DNA from: Staphylococcus shinii
GTDB lineage: Bacteria; Bacillota; Bacilli; Staphylococcales; Staphylococcaceae
DNA: 64,000 nucleotides
Reading direction: 5' to 3'
NCBI RefSeq assembly: GCF_017583065.1
Contig: NZ_JAGEVL010000003.1
Location: 62,001 to 126,000 of the forward strand
Shown here in pieces: positions 37,096 to 45,344 of the stretch (its first letter is position 1; each line of letters opens with the position of its first letter). The notes beneath the pieces were generated by a model that ran no database searches, had not been told where the DNA came from, and worked only from the letters and a program-made list of their open reading frames with translations. Position numbers and translations under genes: made by a program.

Positions 37096-37716
37096 ATGAA
37101 AAAAATTACATTATTATCGTTAATATTAGTGCTAACTGTTGTACTCGCAGCGTGTGCAAACGATAAATCTGAAGATGACAATAGTCATAGCGAGCGACAT
37201 GCGCCTAAGAATGTAAATAAAATTACTGAAGAAGATATCTTTAGCTCAGATAAAAAAGGTGAAAATTTAAGTGAAGCAGAAGTAAATAAAGCTATTAAAA
37301 AATATTTGGATGTAAACTCTGACATTATTGATAATAAGTATCTACTTCAATATAAAATAGACAAACAAATTGGTACAGATAAAAAAATTACTGATGAACA
37401 GGCTGAACGTTTATCTGATTTATCACATAATGCGGTTAAAAATGATGTAAGATTCAAGAAATTCGTAGAAGAGAATAAACTCCCACAAGGTTATCAAGAA
37501 AATGTCGACCGTATTATCAAATACTTTACTGCTTTAAATACTACAATTAAAAATGCAGATGAAGACATAGAACAATTAGATTACCAACCACAGAATGAAC
37601 TTAACGTTGTGGACGTGTCTACCAAATACGCTGGAGATGTTAATGGAAAACAGCAAGATAAAATCAAGAAGTTCCTAAAAGATAAAGGTATCGAATCTGA
37701 CGCTGTTGATAAATAA
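37096..37716 (+). CDS. Lipoprotein, NDxF-type, unknown function
   Basis: The 206-residue protein has a lipoprotein signal with lipobox LAAC (Cys at about residue 19). A charged linker and a helical domain (residues 50-170) follow, with LSEAEVNKAIKKYLDVNSDI as its clearest part. It is anchored on the outer membrane face. ATG 37096 follows AAAGGAGCAATTAAAATTT. A longer frame starting 96 bp earlier would hide the lipobox. A similar uncharacterised lipoprotein sits near ahpF in other staphylococci as I recall. No substrate can be named. Confidence 0.8.
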   Translation: MKKITLLSLILVLTVVLAACANDKSEDDNSHSERHAPKNVNKITEEDIFSSDKKGENLSEAEVNKAIKKYLDVNSDIIDNKYLLQYKIDKQIGTDKKITDEQAERLSDLSHNAVKNDVRFKKFVEENKLPQGYQENVDRIIKYFTALNTTIKNADEDIEQLDYQPQNELNVVDVSTKYAGDVNGKQQDKIKKFLKDKGIESDAVDK

Positions 37717-37880
37717 CTAGAGCGCTTGTTAATAGATTGAAGTCAAAGCCATGTAATTATAGGTTTATGCTGTAATTATTCTATTAAATTACAATATGAT
37801 TACATGGTAATATTTGTTGATACCAAAGGCTTGAACGCCATTTTTATACATAACCTTCACTTACCCTGACTTATTTCTGT

Positions 37881-37911
37881 AAAAAACCTTACTTAATTGT
37901 AAGGTTTTTTA
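37881..37911. terminator. Terminator downstream of the lipoprotein gene
   Basis: AAAAAACCTTAC pairs perfectly with GTAAGGTTTTTT around a 6-nt loop. A weaker hairpin using CCATGTAAT and ATTACATGG (37750-37820) precedes it. Confidence 0.85.
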
Positions 37912-38023
37912 ACACAATATCCCTTTTTTTCTCAAAGTGACATTTGTTAAGATTAATTTAAGTTAATAAACAAATGAATAGAAGCACAGCCACTCAGTAA
38001 TAATTTCTAAGGAGGCACACCTT

Positions 38024-38239
38024 ATGGTTTTAACTATTTTAATAGGTGCAATGGCTGCTATCTTCATAGCTTTTAATCTCTTTGAGAAGAAAGAAAAATA
38101 TGGTGTTGTTTCATTTAAAACAATCGCCCTTAGTGTAACTTACGTTATACTTGCCGTTGTTGTCGGCAGTTTTTTAGACAATATCAATACAATATTCCAA
38201 GGATTTCATGATAGCTTAACAGCAGCTAAAAGATATTAA
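38024..38239 (+). CDS. Small membrane protein (71 aa), unknown
   Basis: It has two hydrophobic segments (residues 2-19 and 33-50) with a KKEKYG loop and an amphipathic C-terminus. The start has a very strong site (CTAAGGAGGCACACCTT), and a terminator follows at once, so it is a compact single-gene unit. No family recognised. Confidence 0.7.
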   Translation: MVLTILIGAMAAIFIAFNLFEKKEKYGVVSFKTIALSVTYVILAVVVGSFLDNINTIFQGFHDSLTAAKRY

Positions 38240-38276
38240 CCTGAACTGACAAAGTCGTAGTTCAGGTTTTTGTTTG
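38238..38276 (+). terminator. Terminator of the 71-aa gene
   Basis: AACCTGAACT and AGTTCAGGTT form a 10-bp stem followed by TTTGTTTG. It overlaps the stop codon region. Confidence 0.8.
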
Positions 38277-38279
38277 TGT

Positions 38280-38858
38280 TTATTTCTCTAATTCATATGG
38301 CATACAATTTTCAATTTTGCGGTCAATGACTGTCGCTTGTGTATCATATCTTAGATAGACAAAGCAGCAACGAAGCACAACTTGATGCGCTACAATTACA
38401 ATAGTTTCTAAACTATTATCTAATTCATGTTCAAAGAAATGTGTTACACGTTGTAACACGTCAGCGTAACTTTCCCCGCCTGGTGCTTTTTGAGTAAAAC
38501 TATGGCGAAATGATAGATAATCCTCATCATTAAAATATTGTGCGTATTCAGGATTTTGTTCAACTTTGGCCACCATTTCCCCTTCAAACTCACCAAGCGA
38601 ACGCTCTCTTAATGAAGATGTCACAGTTGCAGGAATATTATTATCAAATATCGCATTATACGTTTGTCTAGTACGTAGTAAATCTGATAGGTACACATGG
38701 TCTATTTCTTTTTTATTAAAATAGCTTTGTAATAACTGGGCAGAATGTGTCCCCTTCTCTGTTAATGGAACATCTAGTTGTCCACAAAAGTAGTTTTTGC
38801 CTTCTTTTTTATCATAATTTGATTGCGATTCACCATGTCGTACTAAATATATTTTCAT
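38280..38858 (-). CDS. Histidine phosphatase family protein
   Basis: The 192-residue protein belongs to the phosphoglycerate mutase-like superfamily. The phosphohistidine motif YLVRHGES holds R7 and H8, the acid/base region is RERSLGEFEG near residue 84, and the second histidine lies in IVIVAHQVVLR near residue 154. Family members dephosphorylate small phosphorylated metabolites; the substrate is not predictable. It is monocistronic on the minus strand. Confidence 0.9.
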   Translation of the reverse strand: MKIYLVRHGESQSNYDKKEGKNYFCGQLDVPLTEKGTHSAQLLQSYFNKKEIDHVYLSDLLRTRQTYNAIFDNNIPATVTSSLRERSLGEFEGEMVAKVEQNPEYAQYFNDEDYLSFRHSFTQKAPGGESYADVLQRVTHFFEHELDNSLETIVIVAHQVVLRCCFVYLRYDTQATVIDRKIENCMPYELEK

Positions 38859-38981
38859 ATGTCTTCCTCTTCTCTTTTATAATCATTATTTTACAATTCT
38901 ACCTAACAAAAATGTAATATTAAACGTCCGCACTATATTTCTATCTTATTTATTGTTATTATCCTATCTGAGGTGATATCA

Positions 38982-39347
38982 ATGAACCAACAAATTACAC
39001 AAAACAATACACAAAGCGAACGTATACTTGCTTCAATTAGTTATTTCAGTATATTTTTTGCACCTATCATCGTGCCTATTATTATTTGGATATTTGCTGA
39101 TAAACCAACTTCTACACACGCAGCAAAATCACTAATTTATCATATTATAACTTATATTGGGCCTATCTTTTTAATCATTAGTATTGCTATGGGCGGTGTC
39201 GTAATTGATTCACAAAATACAACTGTAAGTGTAATAGCACTCGCGTTAGTTATACTACTATTCACCATAACTATCTGGTATACGCTTAAAAATATTTACC
39301 GTGGTATTAAAGTACTCATTTCAGATTCGTCACTTTACAATCCATAA
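38982..39347 (+). CDS. DUF4870-like membrane protein
   Basis: The 121-residue protein has three hydrophobic segments and the opening typical of DUF4870/Tic20-like proteins (ERILASISYFSIFFAPIIVP, then WIFADKPTSTHAAKSLIYH). I chose ATG 38982 behind GAGGTGATATCA. The GTG 9 bp earlier lies within that site. The function of the family is unknown. Confidence 0.75.
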   Translation: MNQQITQNNTQSERILASISYFSIFFAPIIVPIIIWIFADKPTSTHAAKSLIYHIITYIGPIFLIISIAMGGVVIDSQNTTVSVIALALVILLFTITIWYTLKNIYRGIKVLISDSSLYNP

Positions 39348-39502
39348 TATACACTAAGTTGGTATAGGATTAAAACACACCTTAAAAGGTACATTAACTT
39401 ATCGAGCCGTATTTAAATTATGACAAAGTTCAAAACAATTTAAAATTTTGTATACTTAGACAGTAATATCTTTTATGCTTAGAGTTAAAGGAGACTGAGA
39501 AT

Positions 39503-39838
39503 ATGAGTAAAAAATTAACAATTTCTTTAATTAGTATTTTAGTTATTATTGGTTTAGCTTTCACGATATTCATGCTATTTTCTGGTCAAAAAGATACTTA
39601 TTATGGCTATATGTCTGAAAGTACCACTGCAGAAAAAGTTGTCAGCGAAAAAGATGGCATAGTAACGAAAGATGTCAAACTTGAGCATGATGATGATTTC
39701 AAACCTAAAAAAGGTGATTTTGTAAAATTAGTATCTAAAGATGATGGTGAATCATTCTACAAAAAAGAAGTAGTAAAACATGATGATATCCCACACGGAT
39801 TAATGATGAAAATCCATGAAATGGATATGAATCACTAA
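39503..39838 (+). CDS. Small exported or membrane-anchored protein (DUF4889-like)
   Basis: The 111-residue protein has an N-terminal hydrophobic anchor (residues 5-27) and a charged extracellular part (KDTYYGYMSESTTAEKVV, KPKKGDFVKLVSKDDGESFY, then DIPHGLMMKIHEMD). I recall a similar staphylococcal protein placed in DUF4889, but cannot confirm it here. The ATG follows AAAGGAGACTGAGAAT. It stands alone before a long terminator. Confidence 0.65.
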   Translation: MSKKLTISLISILVIIGLAFTIFMLFSGQKDTYYGYMSESTTAEKVVSEKDGIVTKDVKLEHDDDFKPKKGDFVKLVSKDDGESFYKKEVVKHDDIPHGLMMKIHEMDMNH

Positions 39839-39887
39839 TTTTATCAAAACGTGTATTTCAATAAAGCAAGACTTATTAATTCGCTTT

Positions 39888-39944
39888 AAAAAACGGGGTG
39901 TAACACGGAATCAAATTTAAAAATTTGATTTTGTGTCACACCCC
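39888..39944. terminator. Long terminator hairpin, mainly for the PepSY gene
   Basis: GGGGTGT... pairs with ...CACACCCC, extended by ATCAAATTT/AAATTTGAT (39895-39944). On the minus strand a T-run follows (CGTTTTTT). Confidence 0.75.
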
Positions 39945-39956
39945 TTAACTATGTCT

Positions 39957-41297
39957 TTATTTCTTCTGTTTATTTTTTCGATCTTTATAATATAATAAAG
40001 CTTCGATAATAAATACAATAATCAATGAGAAACCAAATAACGGCATCAGAATTCCCAGTACGATAAGCACGATAACCAATGGAATTGACATTGGTTTTTT
40101 AACTCTTGGTGGCAGCTTCACATTACTACCTCTCATTTTTTTAATCCATGATGTTAATCCTAGTCCAATTGCTGTCAGTAAAGCGATACATACAAGTAAA
40201 TTAATCACTTTATTAGCTACGCCAAAAAGATGACCTTCATGTAATGGTATGCCCCATGTAAACCATTTGCCAATAATGCCATATTCTTCATACTTCACCT
40301 TACCTAAATCATTCCCATTATATTGATCTATATATAACGTTTGCTCGTCATAAGGTGAAACATCTAACCCTGTGACACCTGTATTACTGCCATTAGAAAC
40401 TGTAAAAGCAGCTGATTCATTAGATGGATAGACAATAGAATATGGTTTATCTATACCGTTCTTTTTAGCTTCAGTAGCTACTCTATCAATCGAAATTTGA
40501 TTTTTAATATCTGTTCTCGGCATTTCGCCGCCACCATGGTGAGCAGCATGACCTTCTGAAGCAGGTTGTTTATTTTCACGTGTTGCCCATGGTATTTCAT
40601 TTACATCCGATTTCGGAGGATTAATAGCCAATTCTGATTGTCCTAATTCGCCAGAATTGTCCATCACATTTGCAATCTTAGCTCCCATATATCCAGACCA
40701 TGGCAAACCAGTAAGCACCAATACAAATACTGGTATTGCTATAACTACACCTAAAATACCATGCCATTTTTGGAACCTTAATTTTTTATTTTTATTTGAG
40801 ATTAGCTTTTTCTTAATAAGCATATAAGTCCCAGAAAGAATCATAAAAATTGTCCAACACGCAGTTAATTCTACAAGATAATTTATAAACGTGTTTTCTG
40901 TGAATAATGAACTATGTATATTTCTTACTACATTTGAGTATGTATGTTTAGCATTTTGATCTGCTACTATTTGATTATTTTGGTCTAAAAATACATACCG
41001 CTGATTTCCAGCCATATCATCTAATGTAATACGATTATTATATGGGTCATCCATCATACTTACTTTACTGATGTAAAAGCCGTCAAACTTATCTTCTACT
41101 TCATCTACAGCTTCATTTAGTGTTTGATGTGTTTTAACGGAACTATCCCCGAAAAACTCTGTTTTATATATATTATTTTCTACTTCTTGAAAAAAGAGAT
41201 AACCAATGCCCGAAATAGTTAACGTAATTAATAACGGTGTTATAAATAGCGCAGCATAAAAATGCAATCTTTGTAATGGATTAAATATATTTTTCAA
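39957..41297 (-). CDS. PepSY-associated membrane protein (PepSY_TM)
   Basis: The 446-residue protein has about four membrane helices and extracellular PepSY-type regions. LQRLHFYAALFITPLLITLT (first helix) and the late WGIPLHEGHLFGVANKVINL region are typical of the PepSY_TM family, which includes ferric-siderophore reductases and respiratory accessory proteins. A His-rich patch GHAAHHGGGEMPR lies near residue 245. I chose TTG 41297, 7 bp behind GGAGAAGGGGG. A frame reaching 41384 lacks a site. Iron or copper handling is plausible from the family; no Fur site is clear upstream. Confidence 0.8.
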   Translation of the reverse strand: MKNIFNPLQRLHFYAALFITPLLITLTISGIGYLFFQEVENNIYKTEFFGDSSVKTHQTLNEAVDEVEDKFDGFYISKVSMMDDPYNNRITLDDMAGNQRYVFLDQNNQIVADQNAKHTYSNVVRNIHSSLFTENTFINYLVELTACWTIFMILSGTYMLIKKKLISNKNKKLRFQKWHGILGVVIAIPVFVLVLTGLPWSGYMGAKIANVMDNSGELGQSELAINPPKSDVNEIPWATRENKQPASEGHAAHHGGGEMPRTDIKNQISIDRVATEAKKNGIDKPYSIVYPSNESAAFTVSNGSNTGVTGLDVSPYDEQTLYIDQYNGNDLGKVKYEEYGIIGKWFTWGIPLHEGHLFGVANKVINLLVCIALLTAIGLGLTSWIKKMRGSNVKLPPRVKKPMSIPLVIVLIVLGILMPLFGFSLIIVFIIEALLYYKDRKNKQKK

Positions 41298-41609
41298 ATT
41301 TTTTCCCCCTTCTCCTCTAATATTATAAATAAATAACAAAATTATTATGTAGATAATTTGTGAATATTTTATAAAAAATTGCATTTAATTGGTTAATCTG
41401 TTTTCAAGTTAATTGCATTATACTAACACCTTATGTTCTATAATGTGTTTAATTTTAACCATTAAAAAAGGAACGGAATTGAAACCAAATTTTGTGATTT
41501 GACTTTACATTTCCGCTCCTAATTTTGTATATGTGTCTTGATATTTGCCAACATAACATGTTGCCATTTGCATCAACCTCTAGAGAATAAATTCTCTATA
41601 ATTTAATAC

Positions 41610-42236
41610 TTAACTACTTTTACTGAACAATAAATTAAGCGATAAACCAATCAATATTGCACCCACTGTATAATCAAAAACCGCTTTTACTGTTCTATTA
41701 GCGAACAATAATTTAATATATTGGAAAATATAGACACAAAATATAAACCACAACAGAATAACGGTAGTAACAATTGCTGACAATATTGCAATCTGGGACG
41801 TTACGCCTTCCCCAGCAGTTAAAAATTGAGGTAAAATACTTATGTAATAAAGTAATGCTTTAGGGTTTAATATCGTGCTTAACAAACCTTGTCTATAAGA
41901 ACTCAAATAACTAATTTTTCGAGCCTTCATATGTGAAGTAGAAAAGTTCATACCCTGACGTGCGCTAATAATACTTCTGATTCCTAAATAAATCAGATAG
42001 AATGCACCTAATATTTTAATAGTCATAAAAATATAGTACATATTTGCCAAAATAAATATGATACCGAATACCGCTAATAATGAATACAGTACATGGCCAG
42101 ATGTAATACCTAAAGCAGCCATAGCACCATTGCCTTTCCCAGAAGTAATCGAATTTTTCATTACTACGAAAAAGTCTGGACCAGGTACAATAATAATCAT
42201 TAAAGTAATCGTAATAAAAGCTGCAAGTCCTTCCAT
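41610..42236 (-). CDS. LysE/RhtB-family amino acid exporter
   Basis: The 208-residue protein has about six membrane helices and the LysE/RhtB signature IIIVPGPDFFVVMKNSITSG near residue 15, plus GITSGHVLYSLLAVFG near residue 43 and LNPKALLYYISILPQF near residue 126. It exports amino acids or derivatives; the substrate is open. ATG 42236 follows AAGGTGGGTGTTTGAT. The upstream GTG is inside the ribosome site. Confidence 0.88.
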   Translation of the reverse strand: MEGLAAFITITLMIIIVPGPDFFVVMKNSITSGKGNGAMAALGITSGHVLYSLLAVFGIIFILANMYYIFMTIKILGAFYLIYLGIRSIISARQGMNFSTSHMKARKISYLSSYRQGLLSTILNPKALLYYISILPQFLTAGEGVTSQIAILSAIVTTVILLWFIFCVYIFQYIKLLFANRTVKAVFDYTVGAILIGLSLNLLFSKSS

Positions 42237-42358
42237 ATCAAACACCCACCTTCATGCTTTATGGTATCAATTACAATATGTGTCTGCAACATGAATAATC
42301 TCATATTTTAACCGTCTTTTTATTGAATATATAGTCTTAACTATGATATATTAAAAAT

Positions 42359-42440
42359 GTAGTTGGAAACCGACTACTAGTCTTTTATATTCATGAACAT
42401 ATTACTCTTAAGGCGACACTCATGTGTCGTCTATTTTTTA
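42359..42440 (+). ncRNA. Candidate small RNA (about 80 nt)
   Basis: A promoter-like pair (TTGAAT 42323-42328, TATATT 42347-42352, 18 bp apart) points to a start near 42359. There an 8-bp hairpin (GTAGTTGG, AAA loop, CCGACTAC) begins. A 34-nt unstructured linker follows, then a terminator hairpin GGCGACAC/GTGTCGTC (42412-42431) and TATTTTTTATTTTT. No ORF with a ribosome site lies inside, and the next gene downstream runs the other way. I could not match it to a named staphylococcal RNA. Confidence 0.5.
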
Positions 42441-42740
42441 TTTTTAAAATCCTTATCTCTCTTAATATAAGGATATATGCATAAAATCTAGCTCTATACT
42501 AAAGCGGACTGATTGTTGTATCAGTCCGCTTTGACAACGAGCCGCAATAACTCAATTAATCGAGAATACGCTAATCTTTATTTTTCGATCTTTTTATACT
42601 TTGTCTAGAAAAAACTATCGCATATTTACTTAGCTGGAAGTTTTATTCTGACCTTCCAAAGCACATCAAACACATTAAACACTAACATTAGTCAATAAGA
42701 GTATTACATACCTTCTTAATATTTATTAATAAAATAAACA
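42441..42740. other. 300-bp intergenic region with a GC-rich hairpin
   Basis: The only feature is a perfect 13-bp hairpin AAAGCGGACTGAT/ATCAGTCCGCTTT (42501-42532) without a T-run. No ORF is supported. Confidence 0.4.
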
Positions 42741-43055
42741 TTAACTTATTAATTTCAAACCAATCGTACTGCCTAGTATGACTATAATACAGATAATTCT
42801 TTTTATATCAGTTGACTCTTTATAAAATAGCATACCTAAAATGGCCCCTCCGACTGCACCTATGCCAGTCCATACAGCGTAAGCCGTACTCATAGGCAAC
42901 TGGTTCATTGCTATGGATAACGATAAGAAACTCACTGCAAAGAAAGCTATCATCCATCCAAGCGAACTCCATTTACGACTATGCACATAAGCATTCAAAA
43001 ACGTAATACCTAACATTTCAAAAACACCTGCAATAATTAATAAAATCCAAGCCAT
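42741..43055 (-). CDS. SMR transporter subunit, guanidinium exporter type (YkkD-like)
   Basis: The 104-residue, four-helix small multidrug resistance protein has the essential membrane glutamate E13 (AGVFEMLG) and the motif STAYAVWTGIGAVGG around residue 56. It starts in the TAATG overlap with the other SMR gene, so the two are made together and probably form a heterodimer. Control by an upstream guanidine-I riboswitch marks them as guanidinium exporters rather than general drug pumps. Confidence 0.9.
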   Translation of the reverse strand: MAWILLIIAGVFEMLGITFLNAYVHSRKWSSLGWMIAFFAVSFLSLSIAMNQLPMSTAYAVWTGIGAVGGAILGMLFYKESTDIKRIICIIVILGSTIGLKLIS

Positions 43056-43381
43056 TATGAACGCCCCCCATCACTTGTTGTCACTAATTTCAAACTAATT
43101 ACACCTAATAATAGTGTTATTATTAAAATAATTTTCCCTAAATTAAATGGTTGTCCAAAAAATAGAAAATCAAATAATGTCACACCGGTCGTACCAAGTC
43201 CAACAAATACTGCATAAGATGTTCCTACCGGCAATACTTTAGATGCTTCAATAAGCAGGTAAAAGCTTAAAAATATAGCAATGATAGTTAAAATCCATTC
43301 AAATACTGATGAAGCATGCGTTAAACCAATGACCCATCCAACCTCAAATATTGAAGCAATAATTATTTTCAACCAATTCAT
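43055..43381 (-). CDS. SMR transporter subunit, guanidinium exporter type (YkkC-like)
   Basis: The 108-residue, four-helix SMR protein has E13 in SIFEVGWVIGL and the motif GTSYAVFVGLGTTGV near residue 53, both typical of the guanidinium-export (Gdx) branch. The ATG follows AAAGGAGGATTTTATT-like AGGAGGATT. It is the first gene after the guanidine-I riboswitch and terminator. The Ykk pair of Bacillus is the known precedent. Confidence 0.9.
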   Translation of the reverse strand: MNWLKIIIASIFEVGWVIGLTHASSVFEWILTIIAIFLSFYLLIEASKVLPVGTSYAVFVGLGTTGVTLFDFLFFGQPFNLGKIILIITLLLGVISLKLVTTSDGGRS

Positions 43382-43396
43382 AATAAAATCCTCCTT

Positions 43397-43447
43397 TAAA
43401 AATAAAAAGCCTGGGAGATAGTGTTAACTACTATCTCCCAGGCTTTT
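43397..43447 (-). terminator. Riboswitch-controlled terminator before the SMR pair
   Basis: A perfect 18-bp stem (43405-43422 with 43430-43447) and 7-nt loop precedes TTATTTTT on the minus strand. Its 5' arm overlaps the 3' end of the guanidine aptamer, as needed for ligand control. Confidence 0.92.
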
Positions 43448-43525
43448 ATCCTTCCGTGTCACATATAAAAATGTGGCTTTCTCTCGGACCAGACCAAATC
43501 ATATTATTGCGGAACCCTAGAAAGC
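43421..43525 (-). promoter_or_regulatory. Guanidine-I riboswitch (ykkC RNA)
   Basis: The minus strand shows the conserved ykkC blocks in order: CTAGGGTTCCGC, TGGTCTGGTCCGAGAGA, ACACGG and GGATAAAAGCCTGGGAGA. It lies directly upstream of two SMR genes. Guanidine binding to the aptamer should prevent formation of the 18-bp terminator. Confidence 0.93.
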
Positions 43526-43819
43526 ATTTATTTAATTCAGTAAATCGTATCAAATTACATCATATTTTTCAACTATTAATCTCCAAATACTCTAATTAAA
43601 ATCATTATAATTTAGAAAACGCTTAAGCACACGTTTTCATATATTTTTCACTAAATTTTTATGATTTTCTAAGCTTAAACCCTCTACATTTTACTTATTT
43701 TAATGTATAATAAGTATTAAATAATAACAATTATAATCTAGGGTGAAGTTACTGACATTTATTCTCAATTACTCTACTTTGTTACTAGATTTAAAAATTT
43801 AAAAAAGCGAGGGATTTTT
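43526..43819. other. Divergent promoter region, riboswitch / 74-aa gene
   Basis: AT-rich, no ORF. It must contain the promoter for the riboswitch transcript (minus) and that of the small gene at 43820 (plus). Confidence 0.4.
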
Positions 43820-44044
43820 ATGCAACTTCTTAATTATAAGATGCACAATGACGAACTCATTGCCACAGTTTTATCAGACAAGAAACAAATATTCAAATAC
43901 ACATTTGACGTTACAACACCTGAATATGAAATTTTAGATGTTCTCGAAGAAATTAATGATTATGTAGACAATGGACAACACCCACTAGGCTGTTCTTTAC
44001 TTAAAAACTATTCTTATGAGGACGTGAGTCACAATATTTTATAA
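43820..44044 (+). CDS. Small cytosolic protein (74 aa), unknown
   Basis: The product is acidic, soluble and lacks Cys-based motifs. It starts with strand-like segments (LLNYKMHNDELIATVLSD, IFKYTFDVTTPEYEIL) and continues with an acidic helix (DVLEEINDYVDNG). The ATG follows GCGAGGGATTTTT. No family is recognised. Confidence 0.6.
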   Translation: MQLLNYKMHNDELIATVLSDKKQIFKYTFDVTTPEYEILDVLEEINDYVDNGQHPLGCSLLKNYSYEDVSHNIL

Positions 44045-44085
44045 TCTAGAATACACACCAAAAAGATGAGTATAACTGTTAATTA

Positions 44086-44520
44086 CTAATCAGTATACTC
44101 ATCTTTTAATTTTTCGTTAGTATATATTGCCATACCTGTTTTTAACTTTTTGAAACCTAACTGCCTATAAAAACTTTCATACCCTGTAGTAGCGATTAGA
44201 TGAACACAATATAACTCCCCTAAATACGTCAACATTTTTCGTATGATTTCTTGGCCGATACCTTGTTTTTGATGTGCAATGTTTACCATTACATCATAAA
44301 TTGCTGCGTTAAAAACGCCATCCGACATCGCTCTTGCAAATCCAACAACTTTCCCCTGGTATTTTGCAATAATCACATGTGTTGCTGTATTAAAAATCGT
44401 AATAACTTTTTCTTGATCGTGACCTGTCCAACCGTTATCATGATATATTTGAATAAGTTCGTCTACATCTTTTATGTCTAGTCCATATTCATAATTAATA
44501 TTCACTTCTACACCATCCAA
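44086..44520 (-). CDS. GNAT-family N-acetyltransferase
   Basis: The 144-residue GNAT protein has the acetyl-CoA loop HQKQGIGQEIIRKML at about residue 84, a strand-4 region AAIYDVMVN and the C-terminal FYRQLGFKKLKTGMAIYTN. The substrate is unknown. Start is uncertain: ATG 44520, or GTG 12 bp downstream behind GGATGGTG. A paralogue-like GNAT gene lies at 59227. Confidence 0.85.
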   Translation of the reverse strand: MDGVEVNINYEYGLDIKDVDELIQIYHDNGWTGHDQEKVITIFNTATHVIIAKYQGKVVGFARAMSDGVFNAAIYDVMVNIAHQKQGIGQEIIRKMLTYLGELYCVHLIATTGYESFYRQLGFKKLKTGMAIYTNEKLKDEYTD

Positions 44521-44748
44521 TCAAATTCACCGCATATTTATCTAATCTATATTACGATCTAATTTCGATACTGTTAGTTACTTATTATCATTTTAACACG
44601 ACTAATTTATATTTAATATTTCAATTCAAATATTTAGTTTACTACTCTTAAAAAATTGGTTTGAATGATAAGGTTAATACTTAGTAATTGGTGGGTAAAT
44701 ATATAATAAAGAGATTTTAATAAATATAAAAACAAGGAGGGACACATC

Positions 44749-44928
44749 ATGTGGATAGCTTCAATTGTTCTTATTATAGTTGGTATTGTGTTACTCATTT
44801 TGAATAAACGCACTTCTAAAAAAGAAGGTGTTTCTAAAAAACAAAGTTATATTAGTATTGGGATTGTATGTATTATTGTTGGTGCTTTCTATTTCGTAGG
44901 ACAAATCATTAGAGTGATAGTTTCATAA
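44749..44928 (+). CDS. Small membrane protein (59 aa), unknown
   Basis: ATG 44749 follows the very strong site ACAAGGAGGGACACATC. The product has two hydrophobic helices (residues 3-18 and 33-56) and a basic loop NKRTSKKEGVSKKQ, a common hairpin membrane protein layout. No family is recognised. Hairpins at 44981-45007 and 45019-45048 follow. Confidence 0.7.
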   Translation: MWIASIVLIIVGIVLLILNKRTSKKEGVSKKQSYISIGIVCIIVGAFYFVGQIIRVIVS

Positions 44929-45018
44929 CAATTTAAAATAGTCCCGCTAAAAGGCTTAACATGTATGTCAAAAATATATAGAAAGCTAACCCATTAGATT
45001 AGCTTTCAGAACGCAGAA

Positions 45019-45052
45019 AAACCTTAGATGATAATTCACCTAAGGTTTATTT
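45019..45052 (+). terminator. Terminator after the 59-aa gene
   Basis: AAACCTTAG pairs with CTAAGGTTT, followed by ATTTATAT. A second hairpin, GAAAGCTAA/TTAGCTTTC, lies just before (44981-45007). Confidence 0.6.
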
Positions 45053-45189
45053 ATATATATTTTTCAAAATAGCATGGATCTTTCAGACAAAAATTGACTC
45101 TTTTATCAATTGATTTATTCAACATAATAAACACTACCACTGTTTAATTTATATATTATAATCTTTTCAGTATAATATTGGCAGTGATT

Positions 45190-45306
45190 TGGGCCGACTC
45201 CTGCGGGAAAAGCATCAGCCGAAGACTATAGGCTAAGATAGTGCCAGCGGAAAGTATGCACAAAAACTACCAACACAGTCTGAGCCAACCCATTAGGTCA
45301 GCTCTC
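45190..45306. repeat. GC-richer intergenic repeat element
   Basis: This block (GGGCCGACTCCTGCGGGAAA, then GCATCAGCCGAAGACTATAG and later GAGCCAACCCATTAGGTCAG) is clearly richer in G and C than its surroundings and has no ORF. Similar blocks are common between staphylococcal genes. Its last part resembles the hairpin at 44981-45007. Confidence 0.45.
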
Positions 45307-45344
45307 TTATATCTATGTTGTAGTTCAAATATATCTTTTAGCTA

